Below are positions 14,760 to 15,662 of a stretch of 15,662 bases of DNA, one piece after another. The DNA is from an uncultured bacterium. GTDB lineage: Bacteria; Bacteroidota; Bacteroidia; Bacteroidales; JACABE01. The DNA lies in the NCBI GenBank assembly GCA_903911455.1, contig CAIWDQ010000145.1:1-15662 (forward strand), in the 5' to 3' direction. Positions within the stretch are counted from its first letter, which is position 1, and each line of letters begins with the position of its first letter. The notes beneath the pieces were generated by a model. That model was not told the DNA's origin. It saw only the letters and a program-made list of their open reading frames with translations, and searched no databases. Position numbers and translations under genes: made by a program.

Positions 14760-14969
14760 TTACATAAAGAGTCTCAATATTAGCAAATAGATACTTCTTA
14801 ATAGCAAATAGAATCTCCCTGACAGCAAAAAGAATCTTCCTGACAACAAAAAGATACTTCTTAATAGCAAAAAGATACTTCTAGATAGCAAAAAGATACT
14901 TCTAGATAGCAAATAGAGTCTCCCTGAAAGCAAATAGAGTCTACATGCTAGCATGTAGATAGAATATGC
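14760..14969. repeat. 21-bp tandem repeat array 2
   Basis: Ten head-to-tail 21-bp units start at 14760 and every 21 bp to 14949; the first and last are degenerate and the two at 14865 and 14886 are identical. Units open with [TC]AGCAAA[AT]AGA and continue with either TACTTCT or [AG]TCTCCC before an [AG]A end. There are no spacers and no indels. The sequence differs from array 1 but has the same period and the same two-flavour core. It lies in the non-coding gap between hsp20 and the minus-strand peptide transporter gene. Confidence 0.93.
14940..14959. repeat. Perfect 20-bp palindrome at end of array 2
   Basis: TCTACATGCT and its exact inverse abut with no spacer. It spans the junction of the last two 21-bp units, and its right half is what makes the final unit look degenerate. 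It could be a DNA-binding site or a cruciform that limits the array. Confidence 0.75.
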
Positions 14970-15042
14970 TCCTTTGGAGACTATTTTTATTCATAGATAA
15001 ACTTTATCTATAAGTATAAATATAATTCCTGTTGAAAGGAAT
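14969..15042. repeat. Cluster of short inverted repeats
   Basis: Three hairpins follow the palindrome. CTCC-TTT-GGAG lies near 14969-14979. ATAGATAAA and TTTATCTAT (14993-15011) are separated by one base. ATTCCT and AGGAAT lie at 15025-15042. I see no open frame. The rest of the gap to 15133 is featureless AT-rich DNA. A small RNA is possible but no promoter is evident. Confidence 0.4.
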
Positions 15043-15131
15043 GATAAATCTTATAAACTAGTTTGTTAACAATATAACTTGTAATTTATTCTTATAATAA
15101 TAATCTTAATACTATAGCTACAACTTAAAAT

Positions 15132-15162
15132 AAAAAAGGCCACCTAGATAAGGCAGCCTTTT
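15132..15162 (-). terminator. Intrinsic terminator of peptide transporter gene
   Basis: On the minus strand AAAAGGCTGCC pairs with GGTGGCCTTTT over 11 bp (two wobbles) with a 7-nt loop, running into a T-tract. It lies 25 bp past the stop codon of the minus-strand gene. The plus strand is also followed by T-rich sequence, so it may act in both directions. Confidence 0.85.
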
Positions 15163-15187
15163 ATTTTATTGTAAGATATTAAGCTTA

Positions 15188-15662
15188 TTATTTAGCTATT
15201 TTTTCAAGCCATTTAAGCATAAAGAACATTGTGATCATAGATATTGAACAAGCAACTACAAAGATTGTCCATGTTAATGATATAGGAATACTCTTGTAGA
15301 AAATTGCACCTATAAATAATAATGAATTACCTATTGCTGTTGCGCATAGCCATAAACCTTGCATCATACCCTGATATTTTGGAGGAGCAACTTTTGATAC
15401 AAATGATATCCCTAATGGAGATATAAATAATTCAGCAACTGTTAAAATAAAGTAAGTTCCAATTAATAGCATTGGTGTTACTCTTTGTGCATCTGCCAAA
15501 CCACCCATTGTTGTTAGTTCTGCTTTTGTAGGTACTCCCATTGATCCTACTACCATTAATAAATATCCTGCTGCAGCAATACCCATACCGATAGCAATTT
15601 TACGAGGTGTAGATGGTTCAATATTTCTGGCTCTTAAGAAACCAAAAAAGGCAAGTATAACA
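15188..15662 (-). CDS. POT/PTR-family peptide transporter, C-terminal part
   Basis: The last 157 residues of a proton-dependent oligopeptide transporter; the reading frame stays open to the window edge, so the start lies outside. The visible part begins FGFLRARNIEPSTPRKIAIG, the loop before a late helix. It contains YFILTVAELFISPLGISFVSKVAPPKYQGMMQGLW, the conserved helix-10/11 region of POT proteins with the typical P-x-G-L/I-S and K-x-A-P motifs. About four membrane helices are present. It imports di- or tripeptides with protons in the inner membrane, by family. It ends in its own terminator and faces the repeat-rich gap after hsp20. Internal ATG codons such as that at 15586 are not the start. 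Confidence 0.9.
   Translation of the reverse strand, partial: VILAFFGFLRARNIEPSTPRKIAIGMGIAAAGYLLMVVGSMGVPTKAELTTMGGLADAQRVTPMLLIGTYFILTVAELFISPLGISFVSKVAPPKYQGMMQGLWLCATAIGNSLLFIGAIFYKSIPISLTWTIFVVACSISMITMFFMLKWLEKIAK

Noticed and set aside
14760..14954. Minus-strand open frame with LLSRSIF-like repeats
   Set aside because: Again a direct reading of a 21-bp array. The start codon lies in the palindrome, there is no ribosome site, and composition is unlike the real proteins here.

Overview
The window is AT-rich chromosomal DNA that reads as Bacteroidota. Translation starts mostly lack Shine-Dalgarno sequences and follow A-rich leaders. TAnnTTTG-type -7 promoter elements occur, and a DUF5777 outer-membrane barrel of the kind common in that phylum is present. 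Codon use, multiheme cytochromes and a sigma-54-like promoter suggest an environmental, respiring or anaerobic lineage, but the genus cannot be told from the sequence.

Positions 490-7740 form an electron-transfer locus. A short operon (490-2304) encodes a monoheme cytochrome lipoprotein, a DUF5777 beta-barrel and a small class-I-like cytochrome c, and ends in a strong terminator. Two large inner-membrane fusion proteins follow, each with a signal peptide, a long periplasmic multiheme c domain and a C-terminal FdnI/HydC-like b-type cytochrome domain. The first has 19 CxxCH motifs (2435-5224) and the second 16 (5347-7740). They share the architecture of Geobacter CbcL but carry many more hemes. 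Together the five genes encode 37 c-heme sites. The most economical reading is a quinone-linked electron conduit across the periplasm, with the lipoprotein and barrel at the outer membrane. The direction of flow and the terminal partner are not visible.

Positions 7902-10617 hold three apparently unrelated genes: a VOC-family protein, an EntS-like MFS exporter and, convergent to it, a two-TM DUF3137-like protein.

Positions 10618-11292 are non-coding and carry a hairpin, a 21-bp-period tandem array and an 8-bp microrepeat. An orphan 2-oxoacid dehydrogenase E2 (11293-12567) follows, ending in a textbook terminator.

An NRAMP Mn/Fe transporter (12694-13959) has a palindrome over its putative promoter. 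It is followed by a small heat-shock protein (14109-14540) with a sigma-54-like -24/-12 element and two identical palindromes spaced 52 bp apart upstream. Positions 14541-15187 are non-coding: a terminator, a low-complexity stretch, a second 21-bp-period array of different sequence, and a cluster of inverted repeats. The window ends inside a POT/PTR peptide transporter gene on the minus strand.
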